From Ephydatia muelleri (taxonomy: Eukaryota > Porifera > Demospongiae > Spongillida > Spongillidae), in NCBI GenBank assembly GCA_013339895.1, contig JABACO010000005.1, positions 13,450,805-13,514,804 on the forward strand: 64,000 bases of DNA. The letters are read 5' to 3'. The position numbers and the translations under genes are program-made. Positions within the stretch are counted from its first letter, which is position 1, and each line of letters begins with the position of its first letter. The notes under the pieces were generated by a model. That model worked only from the letters and a program-made list of their open reading frames with translations, had not been told where the DNA came from and made no database searches. Below are positions 1 to 21,388 of this stretch, piece by piece.

Positions 1-1674
1 CTTTCAACAAGCTGTTCAAATGAACTTTTTTTTTTTTTTTTTTTTCCTTTTTCTTTTTAAATCTCAATTTCAGAATTGTCCGGAGGCCAGACATTTTCTT
101 CTCTTCTGTTCTCACAAATGTATATTTCATTCACACCAGATAGAAATCATTAAAAAAAAAAACTTTATAATGCAATGGTTGGTTGTCCTTGCACAATTCC
201 ACGCACCCAATAATACTCAACATCTGATGGGACCTGGGTGGGAGTAGGGTCTACATAGAGTAAGGTGTACATAGCTGTCACTATTGTCCTATCGGGTTTT
301 GATAGTATCTACATAGCTTGCATGGGAACAAGCCCATTGAGTCCAGTACATGGAGCCATGTGTTCTGAAACAATATCCTATCTGTTCTGCATAGTGTGCC
401 ATCCCAGGAGGGAGGCTACACCTCCTCTCCAGGGAGGGTGTGCAACAGCCTGCAGTCAGTATTCCCCCTACAAAAAGGCTCAAACACACACACACACACA
501 CACATACACACAGTGACACATACACACACACATATACACACACAGTGACACACATACACACTGACACACACATACACACACACACACAGTGACACACATA
601 CACACTGACACACACACACACATACACAGTGACACACTGACACACACACATACACACACACAGACACACATACACTGATACACATACACACACATGCAAC
701 ACACATACACACCCTCGCACACATGTGCACAGTCTCTCTCTCACACACACACACACACACAGACATGATACCATTTCCTGTAATAAGGTCAATATTTAAA
801 GACAAGATGCTTTATGCATGTAACCATCGCGCTTACACACCCTCCAGGCAATCTGGCCAAGCCAAAATGTCACAGAGCAAGTCAGATGGCCAATGAAGTG
901 TGTACTACATGCAGTTCACACACCAGCCCCGTCCTGTGTCAACTCCACACCAAGTTTGGGGCGTTCTGGCAAACTTGAGAGACCACAGCCCAGTGCCCCG
1001 GCAGGTGTGAAGGAATGAGTACTTCGTGTTATAGTCAACTTCTCTGAGAGTTTGTATAAACAGAACTGATCTTTGCAACACCAAATGTGGTGGTGGTGCC
1101 TGGCATGACATCCCTCCCACACACATCCAACGACACAATTGCTTTGCAGCACACAAACTACTACACATTGTTGTTGAAGTGTCTGATACAACACACTGAT
1201 AACAGCTTGAGAGTAAAAATTGTGCCATCTGTGTTGCCCCACAACAGAACAACACACACACCTCTTGTTAGAGGCCATCTCAAGCATCTCTTCCTTCTTC
1301 AACAGACCAGACATAGGAACATAGGTGGCATGGCCCCTCAAATATTGGTCTTTTTGTGTATGAAGTGCAGGAAACTGACCACACCTACTTGGCCTCCTCT
1401 ATGATTAAATGTTCCTTGCCTTTGCACTCCCTCCCACCCCTCTCCGGTCCACTCTCCCTGTCCCTCTACCATATAAGGTCACAAACCAATGAGGTATCAA
1501 GTCAATCATCTAACCCAAAAGCTCAGCACAAATAACAACACACCAGTTCTCTAGTTACAACTAATGCAATGCTATCACCAGTAAGGTCACACACCAACCA
1601 TTCCAAACACTACACTACATTTTGGTAAGCCTATATTGTTTCCATGGAGAAAGGAGGGACAGGAGTGTCCTCTT
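1..1674. repeat. Region downstream of CAP with compound CA microsatellite
   Basis: No gene is supported here. A 17-base-plus T tract lies near position 30. A compound (CA)n/(CATA)n/(CACAGTGA)n microsatellite fills about 481-765; long Cys/Val or His/Thr reading frames over it are repeat artefacts. The stretch next to 1674 should hold the 3' UTR of CAP, which is read from the other strand. Confidence 0.7.
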
Positions 1675-11366
<9,692 letters not shown>

Positions 11367-11927
11367 GTTTCAGAAGGTCCTGTGGATTGGTGCACAAGAA
11401 CATGATGGTTACACACCCGCAGCCCACACAGATATATTTTGCGCCAAAGCTAGAGAGCTCAATATAATGGCGCCAAGCGGATACCTGTCAAGCAGAAAGC
11501 AACAATACAACGCACCTCACGAATGCACTGGTGTGGTTTTAACGATTACGTGATCACGAGACGCAAGTTCCGTTCCAATAATTAATGGCTGCTTTAAAAA
11601 TAATAATAATATAATAATATAATAATAATAAAATAGAATTTACTTCTTTTAAGTGCTTGATGCAGCATACATTTACAACACCACTGGCCCTGTTTGGCAT
11701 TTATTTCGTGTATAGGATAGGATGGGTGTCACTGTTTGAAGATATCAAATTTATTAAACGCTAAGAAGATTATACGTCACGTTTCGGGCATTCTTCTAAT
11801 AAACGCACGAGCATGATAGTGATAGCTTCGTTGTAAAGGGATACAGCAAGGCACAAACCGCGTTGCAAGCACGCGACCAAACATCACGCTATTTCCTTAG
11901 AAGATAGGGAAGGACACATGCTGACGA
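11367..11927. promoter_or_regulatory. Head-to-head intergenic region between CAP and SLC25 carrier
   Basis: The start codons of CAP (minus) and the mitochondrial carrier (plus) are 561 bp apart and divergent, so both promoters should lie here. An AT-rich (TAA)n-like run sits at about 11595-11632. No TATA box stands out. The promoter role is inferred from gene layout only. Confidence 0.55.
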
Positions 11928-14900
11928 ATGGCCATGACGTCGGTTCAAGTTTCGGAGCGGACCAAGGACCCCTCGGTGTGGAACAAAATCACATCGGTTC
12001 CCGTTAACTTTTTGGCCGGAGGCGTGGCAGGTGCCGTATCTAGAACAGCAGTGTCACCGTTGGAAAGGATGAAGATATTATTTCAAGTGGGTTCACATCT
12101 CAATCAGGTGCAGTTGTTTCATCATACGAACGAAAATGGTTAGATACAGGTTGAAAGACGTGCCGAGGAAAGAAAGTTTCGGGGAATTATCCCATCATTG
12201 GTGAAGATTGGCAGAGAGGAGGGAGTGAGGGGGTTACTTCAAGGGAATGGCNNNNNNNNNNNNNNNNNNNNNNNNNNNNNNNNNNNNNNNNNNNNNNNNN
12301 NNNNNNNNNNNNNNNNNNNNNNNNNNNNNNNNNNNNNNNNNNNNNNNNNNNNNNNNNNNNNNNNNNNNNNNNNNNNNNNNNNNNNNNNNNNNNNNNNNNN
12401 NNNNNNNNNNNNNNNNNNNNNNNNNNNNNNNNNNNNNNNNNNNNNNNNNNNNNNNNNNNNNNNNNNNNNNNNNNNNNNNNNNNNNNNNNNNNNNNNNNNN
12501 NNNNNNNNNNNNNNNNNNNNNNNNNNNNNNNNNNNNNNNNNNNNNNNNNNNNNNNNNNNNNNNNNNNNNNNNNNNNNNNNNNNNNNNNNNNNNNNNNNNN
12601 NNNNNNNNNNNNNNNNNNNNNNNNNNNNNNNNNNNNNNNNNNNNNNNNNNNNNNNNNNNNNNNNNNNNNNNNNNNNNNNNNNNNNNNNNNNNNNNNNNNN
12701 NNNNNNNNNNNNNNNNNNNNNNNNNNNNNNNNNNNNNNNNNNNNNNNNNNNNNNNNNNNNNNNNNNNNNNNNNNNNNNNNNNNNNNNNNNNNNNNNNNNN
12801 NNNNNNNNNNNNNNNNNNNNNNNNNNNNNNNNNNNNNNNNNNNNNNNNNNNNNNNNNNNNNNNNNNNNNNNNNNNNNNNNNNNNNNNNNNNNNNNNNNNN
12901 NNNNNNNNNNNNNNNNNNNNNNNNNNNNNNNNNNNNNNNNNNNNNNNNNNNNNNNNNNNNNNNNNNNNNNNNNNNNNNNNNNNNNNNNNNNNNNNNNNNN
13001 NNNNNNNNNNNNNNNNNNNNNNNNNNNNNNNNNNNNNNNNNNNNNNNNNNNNNNNNNNNNNNNNNNNNNNNNNNNNNNNNNNNNNNNNNNNNNNNNNNNN
13101 NNNNNNNNNNNNNNNNNNNNNNNNNNNNNNNNNNNNNNNNNNNNNNNNNNNNNNNNNNNNNNNNNNNNNNNNNNNNNNNNNNNNNNNNNNNNNNNNNNNN
13201 NNNNNNNNNNNNNNNNNNNNNNNNNNNNNNNNNNNNNNNNNNNNNNNNNNNGGTCTGTATGTCAGTGTGAGAGTAACACAATTCAGTCCTCCACCAACGC
13301 GTCTCATGGCGCTGTTTAGTGGTAGACCAAGCCAGTATGCCTTTACTGTTCTTTATTATCTCTCCCTTCATTTGCTCCTTCACCTCTCCCTCCTCACCTC
13401 CCTACTTCTCCCTCCTCACCCTCACCCTCCCACCTCCCTACTTCTCCCTCTCTCACCCTCCCCTCCTCCCTACTTCTCCCTCCCTCACCCTCCACCCTCT
13501 CCCTACTTCTCCCTCCCTCCCCCTCCCCCCTCCCTACTTCTCCCTCACTCACACCCCTCCCACCATCCCCTACTTTCTCCCTCCCTCACCCTCCCACCCT
13601 CCCTATTCTCCCTCCCTCACCCTCCCACCTCCCTACTTCTCCCTCCCTCACCCTCCACCTCCCTACCTTCTCCCTCCCTCACCTTCCCTCCCTCCCTCCC
13701 ATCAGTTTCTTCACATACCAGCTGACCCAAGGGCACAAAGTCCACTGAAGAGGCTTTGTGCTGGGGCAATGGCGGGTGTCATAGCAACAGCATTCACATA
13801 CCCATTGGATCTGGTGAGAACACGTTTGTCGGCCCAGGGTGAAGGGACAGAGAGAAAATACAGGTGTGCCCTATCTCCCTCCTAACCCCGCCTCTGTCTG
13901 GTTATTAAGTTATTGTGTTTTTAAGTTATTTTTTGTTGACAGAAATATTCGGCATGCGTTCCGGACGATTATGAAGGATGAAGGAGGTGTGGTTGGGCTT
14001 TATAAGGGGTTGTCCCCAACACTGCTTGGGATAGCACCTTACGTGGGGCTGAACTTTGCTGTGTATGAAACATTAAAAGGTACGACCAAAATGATTCTGC
14101 AGCTCCTGTGAGCTCACATCCTCCTCACGCCTATTAAACGCACAGGTTTTGCAGCATCTTACCACAACAGGGACAGCGAGCTTCCTGTGACCTGGAGGCT
14201 GGCATTCGGGGGCATTGCTGGTGCCACCGCTCAACTGGGTAAGTCAGTTGGGGGCATTGCGTGTGCCACCAATCCATATTAGCAAGTGCTCTAGCGATGT
14301 GGCAGTTAGCAGTTTGCTAGCATCAGTGGAGGTTTTGAATTAGTCTTGCCAAATCAGACGTTCCTCATTCAATGTATGTGTGCCTACACAATGTAGATGA
14401 GAAAGGGCTGGGGAAGAGTGCCAGTAGTATGTCTGTGATGTTTGCAATGTTGCCAAAATGCCAGAGCCAATCAGATTGCAGATTATGCTATGGTCGTATG
14501 TATGACAACGGCTTGGTGAAAAAATCAGTTAGCATATGTCAGAATCGAACATCCAGTTCATTGTTGACATAGCTTGGTCTAATTTGGGCTATTCGAATTT
14601 GGGTTAGTCAGAAGAGTTGGCATTCCCTCCCCCGCCCCCCCCCCACCCTCCCTGCCCTCCAGTCTGTTTTAGTTTTATACCTCATGCAAAGAATCTGACT
14701 TGTGGGACTTACATAGCGTACTGATACAAAATTCTATCGATTGTAAAACACAGCAATAATAATTATGCCTATTTCATGTTCCCATTTCTTGTGGATGTGT
14801 TTTGTTGCCCTAGGTGAGGCCAGGTGGTTAATCTTTAGCCATCTATCTTGAATGTGTGTCTGGCATGGCTATCCAAATGCGAACACAAACTTGTGTATAT

Positions 14901-15455
14901 TTTTTTGGCAATTGTGAATTGGTATGCAGGGACATTGGCAGGTTAACGATTTCCTCTCTCCATGGCAATGGAGGGGATGGATGTATCCTGGGGGTGGGTG
15001 TATGTTGAAGGTGGTCACTTCCTTGCATAATGCTATGGCTTTGGGTCGTCGTTTTTGGCCTGGGCCATCAGAGGAGGATGTCCACTCCTATCTGGATAGG
15101 TGAAGTGGGTAGTTGCAATCCTGTCTTGAAGAATTCCATCAGTAAATGAGTAGATATAATGTGGGGTGCCTATCTGGTTTGAAATATATATATCTCTCTC
15201 TTTCCACCATCATCGCTGGCAGTGACATACCCTCTGGATGTTGTGCGGCGTAGGATGCAGATGAAAGGAACGATGGAGCACATGTTCCCCTATGACTCTA
15301 CCCGACATGCTCTGGTCACCATAGTGAGAACGGAAGGTGCCCACGGCCTGTACAAGGGTCTCTTGCCCAATCTGCTCAAGGTGGCTCCCTCAGTGGCCAT
15401 TGCCTTTGTGACCTATGAAGCTGTCAAGAGCCTCTTGCTGCCCAGCCAAGGCTAG
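11928..15455 (+). CDS. Mitochondrial solute carrier (SLC25 family), ADNT1/YPR011c/SLC25A42-like
   Basis: This is an inner-membrane carrier with three repeats of about 100 residues. The first exon (11928-12086) encodes [20 protein letters not shown], the repeat-1 signature. Exon 12151-12251+ ([32 protein letters not shown]) runs into the N gap. Exons 13722-13863, 13943-14079, 14146-14238 and 15223-15455 follow in phase, with the signature helices [10 protein letters not shown] and [33 protein letters not shown] and [21 protein letters not shown]. The end of repeat 1 is missing. SPLERMK plus the repeat-2 and -3 motifs resemble the plant ADNT1 / yeast YPR011c / SLC25A42-A16 group, which carries adenine nucleotides, APS/PAPS or CoA; the substrate cannot be decided from this. 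Family is certain, subtype is not. Confidence 0.93.
12252..13251. other. Assembly gap of exactly 1000 N
   Basis: All bases are N. The round length suggests a placeholder, so the real distance is unknown. The gap removes the rest of carrier repeat 1; reading frames across it are meaningless. Confidence 0.99.
13380..13700. repeat. Pyrimidine-rich minisatellite in SLC25 intron
   Basis: Repeated CTCCCTACTTCTCCCTCCCT / CACCCTCCCAC units about 30 bp long with variable spacing. It precedes the exon starting at 13722 and may double as its polypyrimidine tract. Confidence 0.88.
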
Positions 15456-15897
15456 CATGGGAGTGAGGGGGAAACACAGCTTTCCATTTAGGAATCAATT
15501 CTCACATTTCATCTCATATGTTCTCTCTTTTTTTATTATTGCATTCAAATATAATGAGTTTTATTTATTTCTGCAATGACTAATTGTTGTACGTACTGTT
15601 AGTGAGCGACATGTAGGAAAGAGACCATCACACCCAGGCGTTACAGGAAAATGAATCATCGCATATACCGTTGGTAAAGTTAATTGCCGCTATTAATGAG
15701 GATACCTACACCGCAGACAATCTGTACGCACGTGAGCATCACCTCTCAATTAATATTGTAGAATTTTAATAACGGATAAAAGAAATGAAAGAGAAAAAAG
15801 ATGTCTTCCTGGACAGCCTGTACAAACGTTTACAGGGTGTTTTCAAACAAATTGGAACGTTCTTGGTTGGCATAGAACTCAATGTCAGCTCCAGGTG
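15456..15897. other. Tail-to-tail intergenic region, SLC25 and hnRNP-A
   Basis: This 442-bp AT-rich stretch lies between the stop codons of two converging genes and should hold both 3' UTRs. TTTATT/AATATAA-like elements are present at about 15530-15575. No other feature is seen. Confidence 0.6.
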
Positions 15898-16531
15898 TCA
15901 ACGCGGGGCAGCAGCACTATAGTTGTAGTATGGTGCTCCTCCCCTCTGCTGGGCCCCAGCCCCACGTCCGTAGGCTGCAGCGGTCTGGGCATCAGCACCA
16001 GGGTATGCACCTGTGTAGTCATAGCCTCCACCATAGGTCTGTCCATAGCTATCAGCTGCCTGTCCATAGCCACCTGTCCTTGCATCTTGGCCGTAACCAG
16101 GCACTTGCTGTGCAGCTGCTGTTGAGTGAGAAGCAGTTAGGAACCAGCTTGCTAAAGTGCAGGGGGACATCAATCCCACAGGTCAGTATTGCAACCAATT
16201 CCTACTTTAACCCTTTATATTCCTCTAGTCTCACCAGTTGTTGGCTGTGGGGGAGCACTGTTGTAGCGATCGTAACCACCAGAGTATCCTCCCTGGGAGT
16301 ACTGTCCATACCCACCCTGTCCACCATAGCCACCACCATATCCACCTGTAAGGGGAGGACACACCCACACATCAATACAAAATGGCCTTATCTAGGGTGG
16401 AATTAGTTGCAGAACTGCAACAAGTTTGAAGACAATGTAACATTCAGTAAAAACATACTGATAAGTGCTGAAGACAAATGCCATCAAAGAAAACAAAACT
16501 TCCAGCCACCAAGCCCAGTGCAGGATACAAA

Positions 16532-16609
<78 letters not shown>

Positions 16610-18744
16610 GAGGTCACTAACACCAACCCTTGTACTTCCAGCCACCAAACCACTAAGTGGTGACAAGTGACTAAGTCAACACCATCCCATGAAAGGTAAT
16701 GGATTATACACCCTAAGTGATTGTCACAACACAACCCCTTCCCCCTCCTTTTACTACAATTGGCAGGTGATAAGCAACCCTTAACTCACCATATCCTCCA
16801 TACTGCTGCCCCTGGCTGTACCCACCTCCATAGTTACCATATCCTCCATATGCTCCGCCCCCATATGGAGCATAGCTCCCACCACGACCATAGGCTGCAA
16901 AAATCAAAGGAGTGAGAGATGTGCATTAATTGGAGCATTTGAGATGGTACTATTGTCCCTGGCTCAGAGAAGGTACTGCAATGACACTTGAACATCAAGG
17001 CAGTGAAGACGTACCAGAGTGATTCTCTAGGGCCCCACAATTATGCACACCAAGACGAACAGATGGGTGCAACTCAACAGGGACCCCACAAAAAAACAGT
17101 ACACCTCTAGTCCCACTGCCCCATTGCACACCAGCAAGTTAGTAGAGTATTATGACATACATGGTTGGTAGCTGCCTCCCTGTTGATAGCCTCCACCTCC
17201 ACCACCTCCTCCACCAAGAGGTCTTGGTCCTGGGTAGCTCTGAGGCCCAGTTGCCGAGAAACGAGGCTCTGCCTTCTTGACTTCAACCTGAAAGATAAAG
17301 AAAACCACATAAGAGAGTAAGATCAATATAAAACCAACAAGTGCAAATTCTGTCAATCCATGCAATAGTCATAATTAAAACATGAAATGGAAATGAAGTG
17401 ACCCAGTGCAAAGTTAATCAACATAACAAGCAAGCAACTTGAGCGACTGCTACACACAGGATGGGTGAAACAACAGACACACACACACACAAACACGCTT
17501 GCACACCGTTTTTCCGTTGATCTGGTGGAAATGAATCTGGCATAGTCTATCCACCACGTCTTCAGAGTCAAAGCCAACAAATCCAAACCCTATATCCAAG
17601 TACAGTAGGTAGTGGTACTTAACTGTCCTTAAGTACACGCACACCCTGGTTACACGTGTGGCAGCAGTTTATAAATACAATTGGAAGCTAGAAATGGGAG
17701 AGCTAGAGAGTTATAGCAGGACATATTGCAATAGTTACAAGACTGGTCATCATTGCCCCCAACACACTGAGGGAAGTAGTATCTATATAGTTAAAACATA
17801 CTGATGGGAGGGGGAGATTAAAAGGTAGTAGACATTAAAATGTAAAGACCAGCCAAACCTCGCATCCTCTGAGTAGCTTTGTCAAATTTCAGGTCTATTT
17901 CTGTGACCTAATAACGAGGGAACATATAGTCAGACTTTATTGGTAAGTGGAGCATCACAACGTACAGGTCCAAACTGGCCAAAGAAGTTCCTGACGTCCT
18001 CTTCAGTTGTACCAGCAGCTATTCCTCCAACAAACACTTTCTTTACTCTGCCATTGAAGCTTCCACCTTGCTGGGAGGTTTGGAGTAAAAAAATTTAATT
18101 CACAATTTTGGCTCCACATAACCATACAGAAACAGCTTACCGATGGAGGAGTTGCAGATTTCATGGTAGCGGGTTTGGGGTCGATCTAGTAATAGAACGA
18201 TAATTTATACCTTAACGTTTCTCAAAGTGCGCATTAATTAGAGGCTCACTGTTTTGTTGTCCAGCGTGTGTGGTCCGTTCTTCATCACCTCCTCCACGCT
18301 AGCCTGGTCAGTGAAGGTCACGAAGCCAAACCCTCTGCAGACAAAGAACCGGAAAAAGGTTTCGACACATCGCTGCTTTAAAACATCATACTCAAAGTCG
18401 CACGTGCTGCATCCGACCGCACCCTATTGCATTTCAGATGCCTTTCGCTTTGCTAACCTGGGTCGCTTTGTCATTGGATCCTGCATGATGACGCAGTCAG
18501 AAACCTCTCCATACTTGGAGAAATACTGCTTTAGCCCATCTGGATGAAAATTATAATGGACAGAAGGCTACTAAAAATGGCGGCTATATACAAAAGTGTT
18601 GCGCTCACCTTCGGTTGTCTCCCAGCTAAGACCACCGACAAATATTTTGCTGTATAAACAAACACAAACTGTAGCAACAAGCAACAGCAAACAGGTGCAC
18701 CAAACTAACCCAGGTTCGATAGATGCCGCTTGAGTACTCTCCAT
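15898..18744 (-). CDS. hnRNP A/B-DAZAP1-like RNA-binding protein, copy A
   Basis: A nuclear mRNA-binding protein with two RRMs and a Gly/Tyr-rich low-complexity tail, about 362 residues. Twelve exons join in phase: 18744-18710, 18649-18609, 18539-18458, 18334-18250, 18185-18141, 18070-17966, 17907-17859, 17589-17507, 17287-17161, 16894-16790, 16345-16235, 16118-15898. RRM1 (about 13-85) has RNP2 KIFVGGLSW and RNP1 [11 protein letters not shown]2 (about 107-180) has [16 protein letters not shown] and RGFGFVGF. The linker holds [14 protein letters not shown]. The tail is [16 protein letters not shown], a prion-like composition typical of proteins found in RNP granules, and ends in NYSAAAPR. Known relatives (hnRNP A/B/D, DAZAP1, Musashi) act in splicing, transport and translation control; which one is closest needs a tree. 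A tandem paralogue with the same exon plan lies upstream. Confidence 0.93.
16538..16606. repeat. (CA)n microsatellite in hnRNP-A intron
   Basis: About 69 bases of uninterrupted CA between exons 16345-16235 and 16894-16790. Confidence 0.93.
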
Positions 18745-18944
18745 TTGCAGCGCTGCTTTCGCAAGTGAAGACGAAAGAAAGGAAGACTTAGAAGCAAAAA
18801 GGAGTTCAACTTATACCAGTAGTGCTTAGTTAGCCTAACGATTAGGGCTACCTTAGCCTACGATTACAAAAGATTAACTACACACTCCCTACGGTGCCAA
18901 ATGGCAGAACGGACTAATTAGTACATTCCACCCGCTTACCACTT

Positions 18945-18956
18945 TGCGCATGCGCT
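18945..18956. promoter_or_regulatory. NRF1-like palindromic site upstream of hnRNP-A
   Basis: TGCGCATGCGCT lies about 200 bp upstream of the hnRNP-A start codon. It matches the known NRF1 consensus YGCGCAYGCGCR closely. Similar sites lie at 24314 and 25139. Confidence 0.5.
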
Positions 18957-18959
18957 AGC

Positions 18960-20387
18960 GCAAGTAAATACCGTAAATATTCGATGGCTTTGCAACTAGC
19001 GACACGCGTCCTGTTGTTACTTTACTTATAAGAAGTACAGCCATATTTTTAGCATAATGATATTCTAGCATATATGGATGATATTAGTTCGGTACAAAAT
19101 GTCAATAAGGTAACGTCATATGCGTCCTTAGAATCCCAAGTTAGAGCAAAATCCCGACAAGGAAGGGCGCATTGTCTATCATGCAGCAAAAATTTACATG
19201 TAGTGTACATCGTGGCAATTTTAATGAAACTTTTAAATGACACCATCACACAATACATATCAGGAAGCCACAACAAAAGCACACGGGATGTCAAGGCCAC
19301 AACTATAAACTACCACTTGCAGAGATTCGCACTTAGGATGATGTCTCGCCGCGCGTCCTCGTGGTGCTCCTGCAGAGATACAATTTCATTAAATCTCATA
19401 TGGCACATGTCCTACTCGCCTATCGATTGAAGCAATTTTTGTCATGTACAACGGCAACGTGTTTTGCACAACTACATCCATCAGTTGCACACAACAGACG
19501 TACCCCATAAAGTTGAAGCCGCGTTTAACTTTATTATACGCCTGCTATGACACCCAGCCACGATTTGTAACTTGGCCAAGTAACGCCACAGGCATTTCAT
19601 ATGCCGCGACGAGTCGCTCACGAAACGACGATGATCAGAAACTTACAAATCCCTCACTTGTTAATGAAATGCACTTCAACCAACTTTGGTCAGCAACTTG
19701 CAACGTCGAATGATACCTTTGACAACGAAATAAAGGTCAAAATAGTAAGAATGAAGCACAAAAATACTACCTAAAAATAGCATAGGTGTCTAGAAAGAAA
19801 AATGTGTGCCTGGCGAATTAAGGTACTAGCATGGCACAACAGGAACCGGATGGCCCCAGACCAAGTTAGTGAAGACGGACCAGGTTTTAATGTTGGCCCA
19901 TAATGACGTTGCCACAAGAAGGACGGCTCGTGGCACCAACTACGGGATGGGCCTCTTTTACTAAGAACATAAAAAAACGTACCTTTTACCATGTTACATC
20001 ACTTGCAGGACTGCAACGGCTCTGGATTCGACTGAGAGAGGCAGAATGGAAATAGAGCTTCTACCAGCTTCCACATCGTGCAACATGTCCCACAAGTACT
20101 ATTTGCCCACGATGGCAATAGATCATCTTACACATCCACATGGCAAAGAGAATGACAAAACGAAAAGTCCACGTGTGATTTATATAAAATATCGCGCTTG
20201 CGCAGTTGTGCAGAGATAATTGAACCTGCGGTGTAGAGTTGATTGATGATTGATGAATATCATTACAAACCGTAACTGACACAACGGAGAAAAGGATCGC
20301 TTTTCTATTGTCGCAATTGAATGTCAACACTAAGATCTACAGTTTGACGTTGATTCCATGTCACAAAACGGTTGCTCGAGTTAGTTC
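18960..20387. other. Intergenic region between hnRNP paralogs with sequence shared with hnRNP-B introns
   Basis: No intact gene is seen. Segments at about 19535-19592 and 19800-19970 resemble hnRNP-B intron sequence at about 22090-22152 and 22432-22590, in the same order. Shared strings include ACGCCACAGGCA, TGACGTTGCCACAAG and CCAACTACGGGATGGGCCTC. Either this is a decayed third tandem copy or both places hold copies of a dispersed repeat. Confidence 0.6.
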
Positions 20388-20684
20388 TTGTGCTCATCCA
20401 AAAAATCATATAGTAGTAGCAGAGATAATACCAAGATCAAGAAGTACAGTTACATCACCTCCCATGCGTGCCATTCTTTCACACCTGTTGCCTTTGAAAC
20501 TACTGGAGTCTGCGGCCCTCGCTCCATGTCATTTTTGACGGACTTGGGTCGCCGCATTGTGAACACCACTGGGGAAAAAAGCTCTTTGGCATACTCCTGC
20601 AAAAGTTTTCAGTGGCCATTCAGAGAGGGAATGCTGCATCTGTTTGGGAACTTTGCCTCCAACCCTTTCCCCTCCTTTGAATAA
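20388..20684 (+). pseudogene. C-terminal fragment of a retroelement reverse-transcriptase polyprotein
   Basis: The frame contains SFTPVAFETTGVCGP, then SFLTDLGRRI, TGEKSS and a degraded SFQWPFREGMLHLFG. This resembles the conserved C-terminal tail seen after the RT domain in many invertebrate retroelement ORFs, which usually reads like FxPxAxETxGxxGP, a basic helix and a QR-type helix. Nothing upstream continues the frame. Dead fragment; family assignment is from memory of the motif only. Confidence 0.55.
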
Positions 20685-20689
20685 TGGTG

Positions 20690-21388
20690 TTTAGTTTTTA
20701 TTTTGATGCTATATATTCAGGAATAATTAATTTTTTTACATTACAATATATCTCTGGTAGTAGGAACGGTTTTGAATAACAGCAGTAGTTTCCCTAAAGG
20801 CCATATAGACGTACACGGAGATAGGCCTATATTTAGCAACACACTCAATAGAGCACGCTGATAGATGTGCTAAATATGGGCCATTTTATTTTCCCACTCC
20901 ATTGTAGACAATCATCTTGTTTCCGTGCTTTTTACACCACGAATAATTGTCTTTTAATCCTATATGCTACCAGCTTTCTCGTAGTGAATTCTTTTTATTT
21001 ACTCTTATAATGTAGATTGTCTTTACGGTAATGCGTCCTCCATAGTTCATGACGTGATTGCTGCCTGTGCAATACCGAGGTACAACTGTTTAGAGCTTCA
21101 TCTCCGGTATACTTGAGCTCTGCTATGGCTATTCGCCAGAAATGTTTAACCGTATCCTTGGTTACGACAGCGCTCGCTAGCCCGACACTCAACGCGTTTA
21201 AGCGAACAGGATATCACACCTAAGATAAAGATTCCACGAGGAAACCTTACGACATTGTAATTGCGCCCGAACAGGTGGTATTTTTGTTTTAGACGACTTT
21301 CACATGCATACAACACGCTGCAAATAAATGCGAGTGAGAACGCTTGAAAGACTGGAAGAAGGTCAAACAACAAACAACAATTCTGTCA
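20690..21388. other. Intergenic region 3' of hnRNP-B, nothing recognised
   Basis: AT-rich sequence between the RT fragment and the hnRNP-B stop codon. It includes the presumed hnRNP-B 3' UTR. No gene or clear repeat is seen. Confidence 0.5.

Noticed and set aside
289..792. Long Cys/Val-rich reading frames on the minus strand
   Set aside because: They translate a (CA)n microsatellite; the same applies to other CVCV/THTH frames at 2.8-3.1, 4.7-5.1, 8.7-9.0, 16.4-16.6, 58.2-58.5, 59.6-59.9 and 63.7-64.0 kb.
12187..13725. Frames of 350-490 residues across the gap
   Set aside because: Mostly N; not real.
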